Shown here piece after piece: positions 13,239 to 26,450 of a DNA stretch of 64,000 nt. Source of the stretch: Paragonimus skrjabini miyazakii (lineage: Eukaryota; Platyhelminthes; Trematoda; Plagiorchiida; Troglotrematidae); contig JTDE01000102.1 of assembly GCA_014338405.1 (NCBI GenBank), positions 343,547-407,546 of the forward strand, read 5' to 3'. Under the pieces are notes generated by a model, which saw only the letters and a program-made list of their open reading frames with translations, did no database searches and was not told where the DNA came from. Both the position numbers and the translations under genes were made by a program. Each line of letters begins with the position of its first letter. Positions within the stretch are counted from its first letter, which is position 1.

Positions 13239-16200
13239 AACAATTCGAAGATTCGTTCATAGTAAAAATACGTGAACGAGTCAATACACACATTTCTATC
13301 GTTTCGTTCCATTGAATCGCAAGAGAAACTTGATGCATTGTCTGTTGAACATAGCGCAAAAGATCTACATGCCGGGCACAATCTAGGAGGGGGTAAGGTA
13401 CATTTGAAATCGGATTGGAAATAGATACCTCGAGAAATTCGTCGATAAAAATCTGCATTTCGACAAGAAATCTGAGCTCTTCCAAAAAACGGGGAAAAAT
13501 CCAACTTTCATCTATCTGTCATATAAGAGTGAGATAACCAGTGAAATAATTTGTCGTGAACTTTCACACAAGATCGAAAGTGTCTATCCTGCAGCAAGAT
13601 GTCGTATCGTTCCACGTCTGCCCGATATTGGTTCCACGCCTTAAGGATAGTTTGCCCAAGTCCTCCTAGTCTTTCTCTATGTAATGTCTCACCTGTTGCT
13701 GTCAAGCCAGGTAAGTTAGGAGAATCACAACGCAACGATTCAAGAAGGCCCATTTTTAGTGTGATCGATCCTCACTGAATTGACAGTGGCCATCAAACAA
13801 ATCCAGATGACACATTCCGAGTCATCTGCAAGGTTCGTCAAGCTAGCTTTGGAGCTGTCAAAGTGCGAATATTATCATCAGCCTAAGTTACGGTCGTCAG
13901 GCTCTACAACCGGTTTGTTGTTGTTGTGTTGCTTATTGCACAAAGTCCGTTACAAGGTAACTAAAAGGAGAATAATGAACGTGAACACTACTTCGTATGG
14001 TTGACGTGTTTCGGTGACCGTTAGGCAACAGTGCATCATCATTCGCCTTGGTGGCAGGTCACACAAAATGCATAGACACGTTTCCAAAAATCGTTTGCAG
14101 TCCCTCGTTTCCTTGGTGCTGATGCCTCCCTTTGGTTCACGCGCCTACGAATCATACTGTACCAATCACAAACGAAGATGTGTTTTATACAACAGCATCT
14201 GTACGAACAATTTATAAACTCCCGAAGTCTTGTCAACCAGTTTTCACTCCTGCGGCAAATGCTTTCTCTCTGCAGCTTCATCTTACCCTGGGCAACTTCT
14301 ATCCAGTTTAGCCCTAAAATGGCAAGGTGACTTCAGGCAATCACGAAATTCTGAGTACTTTCTGTAACCTATACAATTCAACTTAATCCAATAAGCCCCA
14401 GTTGAGCAGTTTTCACTTGTTTTTCTTTTGAGACATTCGGGTAACAAATACCAGGGAAAATACTGTCAATCGGATAAATCTACAGAACATTTTGTTCTAT
14501 TTTTAGCTACCAGAGGGTTTTTGGACTTCGTTTATACATCACGTTTACGCATTTATAAAAGTCGCCGTACTAATCTAACTATGTGTTCACTCGAAGAACG
14601 GGTCGACATTCGTCTCTTTCATCTTTCCTAATTATGAGTATATCAAAACAGTGATAGTAATGGTCAGATTCCACCTATTTAGTGGGGCTCGTCAGTGAAT
14701 ATGTTTGGTTAAAGTCCCTGAGACCGTGCACAATATGAGTAACTAATTCCGTGCTTGTGATTAATTCCTTATTACTTGTCACCTGTACAGTAGGTTTATC
14801 AGTTTTCCAAATCGTCTGTTTATCATGCAGATAATAGACGAAAGCCAACCGTCTAGGTGAAAGTGCACAACGCAATTCTTACAAGAAATTTGAGCGATAA
14901 GTAAATGGACGTAACACATCAGTATTAACCACTGACTGCGAGCGTTCCAACATGTGACCTCAACCTGATTAAGTAACAACGTCCATGTGAATAATTCATC
15001 CACCTCGAATTATCCATAGATTACCTCAACATAATTCACGCCAGTTCTGAAAAAGGTCACCTGAGTTGAGTGTAGACTAATGCGTCACAATCGGCTTGAG
15101 TGTTGCTCTCTGTTCATCGGTTAGAAATTTGCCTAACTACAACAGCCATCCATTCTATGGTTACTCACAAATAGTGGTCTGATAGTGTTGGAATTTTTGT
15201 TTGCAAAATTGCAAGTAAAAGATATACACGTAATAAGCGCACCTATTCAGTTTGTTGGTCAGCCATATGCAAACAGATAGGGCACATGGATTTTCCCTCA
15301 TCAACGGTCATAACCGTAGGATTTGTTAGCTGTTTACAAATGCGCTGACAACTGAAAAAAAACGTGTGTTTAAACAAGCAAGGCTACTTAGTAGTTCAAC
15401 TATATCAGTTGACTGTCCTACAGCAGTGTTGTAATAGACCTTTAGTTTTCATACACTCTGAACTAATTTGCAAGTGGTGCTTTCACAATGTGATAAGCAT
15501 AGCGATAAGCAATGCTGTTTATAGAGCGACATTTTAGCAACTGGCAGTTGGTTTGAACGTGAGGTTTACCAATGTAAGTTTGCTTGTCCGAATGAAACAG
15601 CGGATACACACATACAACCGAAATATGGACAACATATTTCTGCGTAAACAGTAGATGAGGATGTGTGTCCAAACACCTGTCGTCATGTTTACACTTAATT
15701 CTGATGCACTTGCAGGCGGTAAATTAGCTCATAATGATAACGACATTCCGTACCAAATGGTTAAGAAGGTGTAACTGATTTACCTGAAGTGCTGCAAGAA
15801 CTCTAAGATAAAAAAGCGCCTGGGAAAGCTTTTAGCCTGTTGACATTACAATCGCAGTTAGTCTTCAACATGGTGGTCACATTAGGCTCACATGATGGTC
15901 TGCAGGTTAAGGACGATTACATTGGCCACATAGTCACACTTCTCCATAAGATGGTCAAACATTGCAATGGTTAGAGATCGGCCAGTTAACCTATGTTGAA
16001 ACTGTAATGTCAAGACACGTAAACAACTGTTTTTTTAACAAAGAACTGAATGGATGGGAACAAGAAATTACCGAACGAGACTTTTATTTAGCTTTTAGTC
16101 GTCAGGTCAGTTACAACACAGTAAATCTGAAAAGAGTTCCCAAAGTGAGTTGAAGATCAATCATCAGAGAGTACGCTGTTAGCTTGCAACTACCGCCAAA

Positions 16201-16942
16201 AGTCGTGAGTTCCATTGATAGTAGCTAAACAGTAATGGGACTGAAATACTATTAGGTTTGACTGTTGCTTTCCGATTCCCCTACAAAAAAGATAGCTTTC
16301 AGGTGATCTGCCAACGGCCTAAAAACTAACTGGTCACCTGGAAAAAGATCGTCGCCAAGGCCATTAATGTCAGGCTACATATCCTTGATCCCTGCAATTA
16401 GAAGCGGTTAGTGCATACACTTGAGATTTTATAGTCTCCAAATAAAAGTACCTATCATTTGGAAAATTGAAATGTTATCGTACTTACTTTGGTAACTACT
16501 GTCTTACTTACTGCGTTGTAGTTGTCGTAATGAGCAAGCAAAGAAACCAAGCTTTTTCGATCATTTTGTTACTCTCCTGATTCCAATGATTATTTCGAAA
16601 AGTCATCTTTAAACACATTTCTCACACAAGATGTGGAACTTGTCAGAATCTCCCTAAGAAACCGACGGCAGTTGGTCTGGTGGCTGAATAATTTCAAAAC
16701 TGGTGAAGCACTTTTTCAAGGGCTCTTCTGAAACCGCAGAAGCACACATGAGAAATTGAAGATGTCTAGTAAACGATATTAGTGGTTTCTAATAAGCAAA
16801 CTATAGAAGAACAGTTTGCTCAACATGATGCTTGTGAATCGACTAGACCACGTTTAGATATAAACAAGTGTGTTCACCTCAGGCGTTTCACAGATGGAAA
16901 AATGTCAAGAAAGGCGATCGAAATGATAATAATATCATTTGT
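13239..16942. other. Stretch without a firmly supported gene
   Basis: At 13508-13753 both strands stay open and the plus strand has a good donor-like CCAG/GTAAGT near 13710; I cannot tell which strand, if either, is coding and recognise no domain. Other frames look random. Confidence 0.35.
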
Positions 16943-17410
16943 TATATAGACTGAACATCACCCACAATTGATCGCAGCTGTCGCATTCCCATAGACTTTC
17001 CAGTCGGCCTCTTTCGAAAAACAGCACTAGATTCGAGTTTCGATCTCAACTTGGAAAGAAGTCCTAGTTGTGGGGTGGTCGATTGGAGTTAACAGACAGT
17101 AACTGTGCCTCCGCTCAAGGCGATCGGGCAACCTGACCATTACTCGCAAGCGAAAGTGGTTGTGTTCACGTGCGATGATAATTCGGTCGTGCCTAATGTG
17201 GGGCCAGTGGCGCGGTGGTAGACACGGTTGCCTCATGAACAGCATGGCCGGAGTTCTAGTCCCGGCTGTGACGAGGATATGCACTACTGACGAACTCTAA
17301 TGAGAGCGAAACTCGAGTCTAGTGCTTCCTCTGTTCGAAATGGGCCGACCGGAAAGTCTACTGGAATGCGGAAGCTGCGATCAATTGTGGGTGATGTTCA
17401 ATCTATATGA
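16943..17410. repeat. Inverted-repeat/tRNA-like family, copy B (best copy)
   Basis: This is the most complete member. The left end starts near TATATAGACTGAACATCACC, then CACAATTGATCGCAGCTG, TCGCATTCCCATAGACTTTC and CCAGTCGGCCTCTTTCGAAA. The right end gives the reverse complement almost base for base (GCTGCGATCAATTGTGGGTG, ATGTTCAATCTATATGA). The inverted repeats are about 100 bp long. The middle contains a tRNA-like block (17201-17270). The element is about 470 bp with no coding capacity. Inverted termini suggest a MITE; the internal Pol III-type promoter suggests a SINE. I did not find a clear target-site duplication. Confidence 0.85.
17201..17270 (+). repeat. tRNA-like Pol III promoter inside copy B
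   Basis: The A-box-like part is CAGTGGCGCGGTGGTAGACA, and the B-box-like part, about 25 bases later, is GGAGTTCTAGTCCCGG. The order and spacing are those of a tRNA gene, but the acceptor stem and anticodon loop do not fold convincingly. It is probably the internal promoter of the repeat and not a working tRNA. Confidence 0.6.
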
Positions 17411-20003
17411 AAATCAAAATCCCCTATTACTCATCAGAAATCAAAATTGTATCACTTGAATTGATTGTGTATTAGAAATATTTAAGAGAATAATCCAACA
17501 AACTGCTATACTATGGGTAAAACTTCGCAAAATAGCCATCAATCAATGAAATTAGAGCTGACTAACACAATTGTGTGTAGGTGAAGTTGAAAGCTTGTAA
17601 ACAATGTCAAACGAAGAAGTTCAGTATACATGCAGTGATAGTTGTAAAGATTGATCGCAATTGAACACTTTGGCCAGAGAATTGCAAAGAAAGCGAAACT
17701 TTGAAACCCGCTTCTACAGGCAAAACAAACATAGTTCAACAAATTCAACAATGTACATTACAATAAAAACAGAACATCAAGCACATCAAACGGACTTTAA
17801 CAAATCCAACACCTGATCATGTTTCCATTTCTTCTGGTTAACTATAACACAGGCTGTTGACTTACACAGTCCGTGGTAATGATTCGGATATAACTTTGAC
17901 AAATCTGGAATAAGCTGATCAAAAGCTGCTTCCTAGGACTGAAGCGTGCAAACGATATCAAATATCATTTAATCCAAACGTGATAAATCGAATGCGATTG
18001 CGTTTTAACCATTCAAGTTCATTAGTCATCCCCAAATTACCAGCAAAACCTACTCGGATCACGCAACTGGAAGAAGGAAGTGGATGGTTCTGTTTTGCAG
18101 ATGTGACTAATGAGAAAACAGCTGGTAACTGAAACGAAATATATCTGGAGAGAGACCTCCTTGACTCCCCTTGGATTTTTGATCGGCGTCACAGAAGTAG
18201 TACTCAACCGTATATAAGTTAAAGACAGTTGGGTTGGATGGCGCTTCATCTTCTCGGGTCAAACGAACCGATAGTTAATAGTTGTATTTTACTAATAGTA
18301 AGATGTCTTATCTTTGATCGACGAAATTCAAGATTCTTAGGACGCCTAGTTAGTAAATGCAAGGCGTTCGAATATTCGTCCGGCTAAATGCTAATCATTA
18401 TGTCGTTCCGGTACCGCGATATGAATGCAAAACGCGCGTATCTGCCTGTAGTTTTCTTGATGAATTCCGGAAGTCGTCAGGTATACGCATCTAATAATCA
18501 CAATTCATGAGAACCACACGACCAGTTCCGCGGTTGTTACCGCGTAACAAACATTAGTAACCTATAAATATCAACCACGCGTCCCTCGATGAAAACGGCA
18601 AATGCTGAACTTTGCAGTTTGAGACAGTTTCGCCAAATAGATGTGTCCACCCCCTGAGGCTCAGTGGAGTCCATCGATAAATTCAGATGTTACAGGTAAT
18701 CACATATTCTGTGCAGACACTCAGTTTGCCTCAAAGTTCCAGTTGCATAATTACTGTGTTTAATAGTCAGTTTTTGCTCAAACCACACGGCTGGTTTCGT
18801 GGTTGTTGTTGGTCATCACTCATGCCTATCCAGTGAATCCCAGCAATGCACGCTACTAAATAAATGGTAGGTGCTGCAGTTTGTACAGAACTAGGTCTGT
18901 CGCTTATGATAGTCTCGACTGAGACAGTAGATGTTTGCTGATATTATGAACACTAACTGGAACTCTGCACACACTCGGTCTGCCTTAAACTTCTAGATAG
19001 TTCTGTAATTTTTAAGAAGCAATTTGGCATGGGTAACATATATTTAACGGTCAAAATTTGCTGGAAGCATAGCCAACACGCTGGGTCTTGAAGCGGATGC
19101 AGATGGCTCTTTTACACGGAGTAGTAAGTTGTATACGAGGATACTACAAACGTCGTCTGATTATGTTTTCAGCTGGAAAGATTTGGCTTTGTGCTGCACT
19201 GTATCAGCAGAACTTCTACGTGGTTTGCACAATGTCGCAAGCCCACGAGGGCTTGTTACTTATGCCTAAGAGGTACGTCTGGCAAGCGGATCCTCCCACA
19301 AGAAATGCCGCTCGAAAAATTTAGAAATCAAAGGGATCAATGCACTCGCTTAAGAGAGTCGGACTTCTGTTGCATAACTGGCCGTTTTTGGTCTAGTGAT
19401 AACCCTCAGGAACATTATTGGATGTTCAAATGGAGTTGAATTCACAGTATGCCTCTATGTACTAATCATTAAAAACCGAATTACGGAGCCCGTGATCTGT
19501 TTTTTTTTGATCGGATTAAATCGTTGAATTCGATGGTTTGGTTAAGTTGCTCTTGATACCAATTATTAGGACGTTGTAACATTGCTAAATCCAAGCAGCT
19601 GTACGGAAAACACTTATCGCAGACATAAATTGAAAAACCCAGGATTAACAAAATTCGATTGATATAACTTGTAATATGAGTCGTATATTCGCTCGTGGTT
19701 ATCGCTCATTTTGTCCTACCACATTGATGGAAGACGACGTATAGAGACGCGAGAGCTGCGATAAGTTTATGCAAGGATTTGTTTCATAATATTCAAAAGG
19801 TCTGTACAACTTACCACTAATGAAAGTATTTCTGACTAACTGTAATGGCTTCTGTGACTTCATCGCCGACGAAAATCACGATCGGGAACAGCAATGAAAG
19901 TGAAAGGAGCAGTTGTTGCTTCTTGTCTCCAGCAAGGTGGACAGTCTGAACATTCCTTACAAACGAGTGTGGCTGAGCGCCTACTAATTCACGTCTGACC
20001 TGG
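17411..20003. other. Stretch without a supported gene
   Basis: Two blocks (about 18520-18620 and 18780-18900) share words such as CCACACG.C..GTT..G.GGTTGTT and may be an old tandem duplication. Otherwise I see no gene, RNA or defined element. Confidence 0.35.
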
Positions 20004-20064
20004 ATGCCATTGGCGCAGTGGTCAGCACCGTCGCTGCGTGAAAGTGTGGCCGGTGTTCATGTTC
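20004..20064 (+). repeat. tRNA-like SINE head
   Basis: An A-box-like TTGGCGCAGTGGTCAGCACC is followed by a B-box-like GGCCGGTGTTCATG. The A-box closely resembles the one inside copy B at 17.2 kb (GTGGCGCGGTGGTAGACAC). The rest of a tRNA fold is not preserved, so I read this as a SINE or tRNA pseudogene fragment. Confidence 0.5.
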
Positions 20065-21870
20065 ATGTAACGACAAGTTTTTCTCAAATGTTCGAGTGCA
20101 TTTTGTCTCACTATCACTTTCGCGTGTCTCAATGACACTTTCACGTGACTCACCACTAATGTGAGATGCCCCAAGGTGTTTATCTTGAGTTGCTCCCTAT
20201 CTTTTAATGCTGAACGACATTGACAGCTGACGTACAAATGATTGACAGAGGGGTTGGTTGACTCAAATGAAGTGGGAGGAAGCGCATAAGGCATGTTCAG
20301 GAATTAAACGAAACATACCGCCCACATACACATGCCATTTCGACGAAGGCACAGACTAAGACTATCCTCTCTGCGAAAATTGTGCTGAGGGTAGTTTTAG
20401 TGAGCAATGAGTGCGTTGTATGTGTTGTATGAAGAACTCACAGAATGGAATACACTGTCAGTGAATCGGTGCTCCACTATGCGGCTGTGAGCTTCGATCA
20501 TCTTCGTCCGAATAACCATATAGGTTGATCAATCTGATTTCCAATATTTGAACGAAAGCTATTCGCAAAACAGCTTGTTGACTGCTGTGACAGCTGAAGA
20601 TACTGGTGATACACAATTGCGCTCTGTGTTCTTTTCATGGGGAGATGTAAAAGCTTTTATCAAACTCGGTGTATTGGAAAAGAAAGTTTGATAATCTCCT
20701 CCTAAAACTAATCAAAACGACCTACCTTATAGCTCAGTTTTGAGTACGTTTCTATTCTGTCTTGCCACCCTGCCACTTCAAAGACCAACGTTCACGGTCT
20801 GCAATCAGCTTAGGTGTGTATTCATTTGTTTTCCATTGTAGATCATTACAATTTAATCGTACAAAAAGATGGTTGTTGGACAGAGTACGTGAACGTCACT
20901 TTCGTGAAGTAAAGGGAACAGCTCCAAACGATATGCTTGCGTATTTGTTAATGAGATTTTTAATCATCATCATTCTCGAAGCAACCGGCTTGGAATTGTG
21001 CACCAGTTATATCTGTGCTCAGAGGACGCTCATATGCACACTCAACCCAGAATAACATGTAGCCAATAGGGCATACAATCAAACGTAATCATTAATTAGA
21101 GAATCAATTGCGTAACTTTTACCAATCGCACCGTCCGTCACCCCAATACTGACCTACTGTGTAACTAACTCGTTCTGGTGATTCAACCAAAATATATTTG
21201 CCTCACGATCGGCCTGACGATCTACCGTTTTCGGATGTCCTTATGAAGCACCGTAATAACAGCTCCATACTACTGTTCGCCTAAATGAAACACGCTCGGA
21301 CGGAACGATATCTGAACTTGCTCAACGTTTTGCAGGTTCAATACAAACACGGTCTGGTGAGAAGTTCGTTAGGACTTACAAGCTAAGTTGGTTCGAGAGC
21401 AGCATTTACCAAAGAGATGTTTCTGAGGTCGATATTCAAAGAAACTATCTGTTCACTAGTGTTTGTTGAGAAATTCAAAAACCAAAAGGGAGTTACAACG
21501 ACAGCCTCAACACTCGATTTATAATAACAGCGATGACACCACCCACCACACTGGACGCCTAATCTTACATAGTCTATGAATGCTCGTATTAAAGCGATAC
21601 CAATTAAGTAAACATAATCCGCTGGCAAACACTTCATTTATTCCCACCCGTTGATTACACAAAACATTTCGTTATATAGATATAAACTAGTGAGTAGAAT
21701 GAAGTCACACGGGTGAATATCATGACGGGATCGATGGTTCCAACGTTACTACAAATTCATTGACTGCGTTGGCATCCCGTCGGCTCATGCTGCTTGGTTA
21801 GCAACAAAATTAAAGATTACTGAATTGTTTTTTTACGATTTACAGTGATATTCTGTTAAAAACTTTTCAG

Positions 21871-21914
21871 TTACTCACAGCTGTTTCGAATTGGTTCAAC
21901 TTATATAAGTGTTG
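21871..21914 (+). CDS. Possible short exon, product unknown
   Basis: A good acceptor (AACTTTTCAG) precedes 44 bases ending at a good donor (GTAAGT). One frame reads LLTAVSNWFNLYK and another YSQLFRIGSTYISV; the first is hydrophobic and could be part of a membrane segment. It lies about 1.4 kb upstream of the plus-strand exon at 23313, so the two could belong to one gene, but the link is guesswork. Confidence 0.25.
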
Positions 21915-21945
21915 GTAAGTACTACAGAATTTAGTTGTCGAAAGT

Positions 21946-22110
21946 TGTAGATCACACACAACTGACTGCAGCAGTCGTAATTCCATAGAACTTCCAGTCG
22001 GACTTTCTCGAAGAAAGCCGTGTATTCATGAGGTCATCGACTGAAGTTAGCGGGGCAATTGCTGTGTCACGTACCGAGGTGGTAAGGCACTGTGGACACA
22101 GTTGATTTTT
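21946..22110 (+). repeat. Inverted-repeat/tRNA-like family, copy E (left part)
   Basis: The left-terminal words AACTGACTGCAGCAGTCG, TTCCATAGAACTTCCAGTCG and GACTTTCTCGAAGAAAG match the family left end. They are followed by an A-box-like TACCGAGGTGGTAAGGCAC. The right terminal repeat is missing or unrecognisable. A weak second left-end match lies at about 22166-22215 (CAACTGATCGCACC). Confidence 0.6.
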
Positions 22111-22659
22111 TTGTTACCGTTCTCCTATATGACCCAATGGTAGTTTCTGAAAGAATCCGATATTTATACATAGTATCAACTGATCGCACCTGAAGGCATG
22201 CACTTTTTCGAAAAAACATTTGGTTTTGCCCACTTAAACGAAGTTGCATTGCGTTCACATAGTTGCTTCGAATAAAAATCATCTGGTTAACGTTTGTGTG
22301 AATTGTGCACGTCGTGATATATTCATGGTTATTGAAATCCTCGGAAACACTGGGACGTTCAAGGGCTGTCTCAACTCTAAGTTCTCCGAAATGTTCGTCT
22401 TCTCAGTGGAGCTTCTCAAACTTTCTTCGGCTCGAGTATTTGAGTCGTCTGCACACATAAATGGTCTGAAAAATTTGACATTCTCACGACACCCATGAGA
22501 ACTTTGTTAACTGTGCTACCAGAACTAGTACACCTGTGCGGGTAAATCATAAAAAGGAACCGATTGTCAGACGATTAATCCTTGCATACCAGTTGTACAG
22601 TTTTTGATCGAAACAGAAAAATGACATTAACTATCACTGGAAAAAGTTGCAGAACAAAG

Positions 22660-22850
22660 TTGCTACATGGAAGCCTCCTGCATTATTTTTATGCACATAA
22701 TCCAGCTGCTCCTAGACAATAACACGTACAATGATCACGCGTATCTAATGGATGATGTGACCTTTACCTAAGTTTTAAAGGAGGATCCTGGTGATAGTCG
22801 TAAGCACAGAAAAATACCTCATTAATAGGTGCTGTCAGATAAACTCATGT
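22660..22850. repeat. Diverged direct repeat, unit 1
   Basis: Words shared in order with the unit at 23062-23185: TGCATTATTTTTATGCACAT against TGCATTTTATCGTGTACAT, then AAT.CA, CCTAG, GCACAGAAA, AATAAT-like and AGATAAACT. Unit 1 is longer by an insertion of about 60 bases. Identity of the element is unknown. Confidence 0.5.
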
Positions 22851-23061
22851 TATGTTGAAACGAACTTACCTACCTTTGGGACTGTTTTTCTAACACACTC
22901 CTACAATTTATTTAGCGCACATAATTGTCCTAATCCTGTTTTGCTTTGTTATGGCATTTTATATTAACGCGTCTGCAACTCAGTGACTGTTGTACACTTT
23001 TTATCAATCCGAAACATTTGATTCATGCAAGGAATTTCGACATAGAAATTAAAAACATCAT

Positions 23062-23185
23062 ACTGCATGGGAGGAGTTTGCTGCATTTTATCGTGTACAT
23101 AATTCATCAGGGCCTAGTTAGATAACAGTTTTCATTCGGTGCACAGAAACGCTAATAATCAACTCGCCACTAAGATAAACTGATT
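23062..23185. repeat. Diverged direct repeat, unit 2
   Basis: Partner of the unit at 22660-22850, in the same orientation about 400 bases away. The shared blocks are ACATAATTCAT, GGGCCTAGTTAGATAACA, GCACAGAAACGC and TAAGATAAACT. The pair could be flanks of a lost insertion or an old tandem duplication. Confidence 0.5.
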
Positions 23186-23312
23186 CTAACAGAACGACCT
23201 TTCTGTGCACACAAAGTAAAACATCACTTCTTGATGGTCACCATCCCCGCCAAATGCAACACTGTTTGTTGGTACGTAACGAATACTAAAATCTTCATCC
23301 AACTTGTTTCAG

Positions 23313-23413
23313 GCCTACCATGACAACAAATTTTGGGTAAACGCTGTCCATGTGTGTTCGCTATCTGTTATCAAAATATGCAAAGAAAACTTTCCTGTAA
23401 CAAATTTGAACAG
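23313..23413 (+). CDS. Probable internal exon (weakly SLC22-like)
   Basis: A strong acceptor (CATCCAACTTGTTTCAG) and strong donor (AACAG/GTAAGTC) bound 101 bases that are open in only one frame: 33 codons plus two bases, reading from AYHDNKFWVNAVHVC to ENFPVTNLN. The KF.V...ENFP.T pattern is loosely like the segment before the conserved E-FPT-R motif of SLC22-type organic ion transporters (major facilitator family), but the membrane segment is interrupted by charged residues. The next exon (23575) does not join in phase directly, so a small exon would have to be missing. The splice evidence is good; the family assignment is weak. Confidence 0.45.
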
Positions 23414-23574
23414 GTAAGTCAGAAACAGTTTTTTGCACAACGTATCTCTCGAGCAAACCTGGTTGTATATTTTTTTAAAAAGTAGATAGATAATAGATAC
23501 GTAAAAGGTTTTACTTTAGTTCACTAGAATTTTGTGACGATATATGGTTTATTGCATTTTACTAAATGTTTCAG

Positions 23575-23626
23575 GAGGCGTTGGTACATTGGCTCCATTG
23601 GTTGTAGATTTTAGTATGATTATAAA
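23575..23626 (+). CDS. Probable internal exon (weakly SLC22-like)
   Basis: It is bounded by a good acceptor (TAAATGTTTCAG) and donor (AAA/GTAAGA). The 52 bases are open in one frame, giving GVGTLAPLVVDFSMII. G-G-LAP-followed-by-hydrophobics resembles the IGG.LAP segment just after the E-FPT-R motif in SLC22-like transporters, and the order relative to the exon at 23313 is right. It needs one base left over from the previous exon, whereas the 23313 exon leaves two, so the connection is incomplete. Confidence 0.4.
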
Positions 23627-23899
23627 GTAAGATGCCATTTATTCATAACACGTATTCTAATCGCTGATAATGATAAATTATTCTACATTACTTTCGTTCA
23701 TGTGAAAATAGACTGAATCACTATTGTCAATATGTTTTGTTTAAAATTAGACCAGTGTATGGATGGATTTGATTCATGAGCCTCAGTCACTTAATTATTT
23801 TGGATTACAATCCTACTATACGTGGCAGCTGACGACAAAAAAATATTACTACTCTGCAAAATCAGTCTTTTAATTTCATTATTCAAAGTTTCAATTTAG

Positions 23900-24168
23900 G
23901 AAGAGTGTGTCATACTATGGTGGTAAAAAGTTGTCGTCGTAGTTCATCTGTACCATTCCTAATAAGACATGTTTTCCTTGAGAAACCTTTCATTTATTCT
24001 CCTGCGTTGCTTATATCTAATAGCTGTTGTCCAGTTGCTACTGTGTTGATCCAATGTACAAAAGATATGGAACTATGGATACATATTGAATCACTCTCAG
24101 TCACATTAAAATCTACAAACCGTGTATGGCATTTTCGAGTTGTTCGAAACCCGGTGTTTACTTCCTAA
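23900..24168 (+). CDS. Possible terminal exon, product unknown
   Basis: An acceptor (GTTTCAATTTAG) precedes an open frame of about 88 codons ending in TAA at 24168. It includes HVFLEKPFIYSPALLISN and ATVLIQCTKDMELWIHIES. Composition is protein-like but no domain is recognised. It requires one base from the preceding exon, which neither nearby exon supplies. No AATAAA was found within a few hundred bases downstream. Confidence 0.3.
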
Positions 24169-26450
24169 CAATGGCAAATGTCACGGTATTTGATTTACAT
24201 TAGTAAATAGTCATAGATACTTCTTTTTATTTGGTTTTCTCCTATGAATCATTTGAATGTTTTCTTGTGTAAATGTTTCGGTGTATTTGTTAATATCCAA
24301 CTTCATATTTTCCGCGCACAAGTCCACACTGTTTATAAGATTTAGCATTTAGGCGTTTGTGGATTGGTTGGACACCTGAGACTTGTAAATGGATACCGTA
24401 GCCAATGCCACACGTACGTCTTAGAAACAATATTCAGTAAGGAAAAACATTTTCGGGAACTGGAAGCTGATTACAGCGACCAAAACGACTAATCAGTAGG
24501 TAAGAGGAATTGTAGCTAATCGTCTATGGTTATTCTATGTCTACATGATATGTAAGTTGTGGTGTGCAAATTTTTTGTTCGTTTTGTGCTCCGGAATCCA
24601 GTAATTTAAAATCAAACAATATTGCGGTAAACAAAATCCGCAAATCGTGAATCAATGTATATTAAACTATCAACCTTTCTACTTACCAAGAGTTTCATAT
24701 CAGCTCTCGTGCTTGAGTGAAGTCTACCAAATGGATTAGACGAGGTAGACGAATGTGGAGGGAATATTGTTAGGTACTTTCAAATGAACATTTTGAAGTT
24801 GCATGTTCTAAAACTGTCTTCGGATCCAAGTGGTCTATTTTTAACTCGTCCAGCGGAAATTAAGCATGGGGATCATGTTAATCTCATATTATTTTAGGTC
24901 CGAATGAGAGTCAAGTTTATGAGGCACACACCAAACGTGAATCCAGAGCAAGAAATAATTACTGCATTCTGAGTTATCCAAAATCAAAGTTATTTGTATG
25001 TAGCCGATCATACCGTCTATTTCGGGAAGTAACAGAAAGCAACAGAATGCATCCCTTAACACTTTTTACCAACAGAAAACATCAGACACTGGAAACCTTC
25101 CACCATAACTTACGACCTGAGCTGTACTCAGTAATCAGGGGACTAATCCTCAGGGTGTATTATCAAACGATTAAAAACGCGACAGTTGTTATGAGTAGTC
25201 TGCAGAAAGGTGACAGTAAACTCATTGGTAAAGTGGGGCCGTGATGATGCGCTGTTTAACTAAGCCTAGTCCTAAATCAACTTTGTCTAACTACCTCACG
25301 TCTTACAATGTGTATTGTCAATAAGGAGTTCATCCCTGGTTGATCAGGTATATAGATATTTAGAGGACTACGTCCTCTAATAGATTTTCACATCTTACCA
25401 CATTGATAGTTGAACCAATACTAAGGACACCTATGCTGACAGGCAACATGCCACTTAGGTGAATACCGATCGTTTAAATGAAAATCACAAGCTCGAATTT
25501 GCTCCATGATGGTGCTATCACAAATTACACGGCCCAGTGAGTACTAGGTGATCTGAACTTTTGTATGCGTGATTATATTACGATTATGCCAACTTTCCGC
25601 AACGGGCGTATCAACTTCAAGCTGCGTTGTGTACTGAAGTTCCAGTTGACAAACACGACGGCAAACGTGAAGTAGGAGCTCACGAACAGTACGGCAAAGA
25701 GCTTGCTTTACTGAACAACTTTTCGCTAAAATGTGACCTGCGACAGACAAACCAGTCCTCCTGTGGTTGACTCAGGGAAAACCTGCCTTTCCTTCAACAT
25801 GACACATGTCCGTAGTGTTAAAATGTAACCACTCACACAGTTTAGTCGGATGTGATGTGAAATTTCCTCTTAGATCCAAATACTGTAAGTACTGAGAACA
25901 AAGTGGTGAAAGGAGAAGAATGTCTAAAACATTTTGCAGCAAAATTCTACGGTTTATATAACGCCTGATATGTCCATTAATTTCGCCAGCTGTTACCTGG
26001 GAAGCAAAGCCGACTACGTGCATCTGCAGGCTTTCTTATTCTCATCACCGTGTTCTCAAATCCATCAGTCAAAGAATTTCTGAGGTTCATTAAGTGCCAA
26101 TTTAGTGACTTTTAAGGAAACACAAATACAGCACCCGCGATAGATTGGGAGCATTAATCAGGTAGTCATCAATTTCGGTTCATTTCGACTGGGTGATACT
26201 AATTCCATTTGGCTAACTTTGCACAACAACGTACAACATGTGTAGGCTATCAGACGCCTGGTTAACTGATGCTGAATTGACTTGAGGCAGTGTAAGACAA
26301 GATAATATCACGGTGGTATCACAGCTCGTTTGAGTGGTAATCATGTGTAAATGACCTTGTTTATTCTTCACCTGAACAACCGATACACAGTATTCAAGAA
26401 GCTCCCAGTCGGAACAAAGCGGATACAGCATAAAATACATTGGAATAGAC
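24169..26450. other. Stretch without a supported gene
   Basis: Frames of 65-87 codons are present on both strands without motifs. The region just downstream of the chloride channel's poly(A) signals appears non-coding. Confidence 0.45.

Noticed and set aside
13508..13753. Open frames on both strands, one with a CCAG/GTAAGT donor
   Set aside because: Strand and frame cannot be decided and no second splice site or domain was found.
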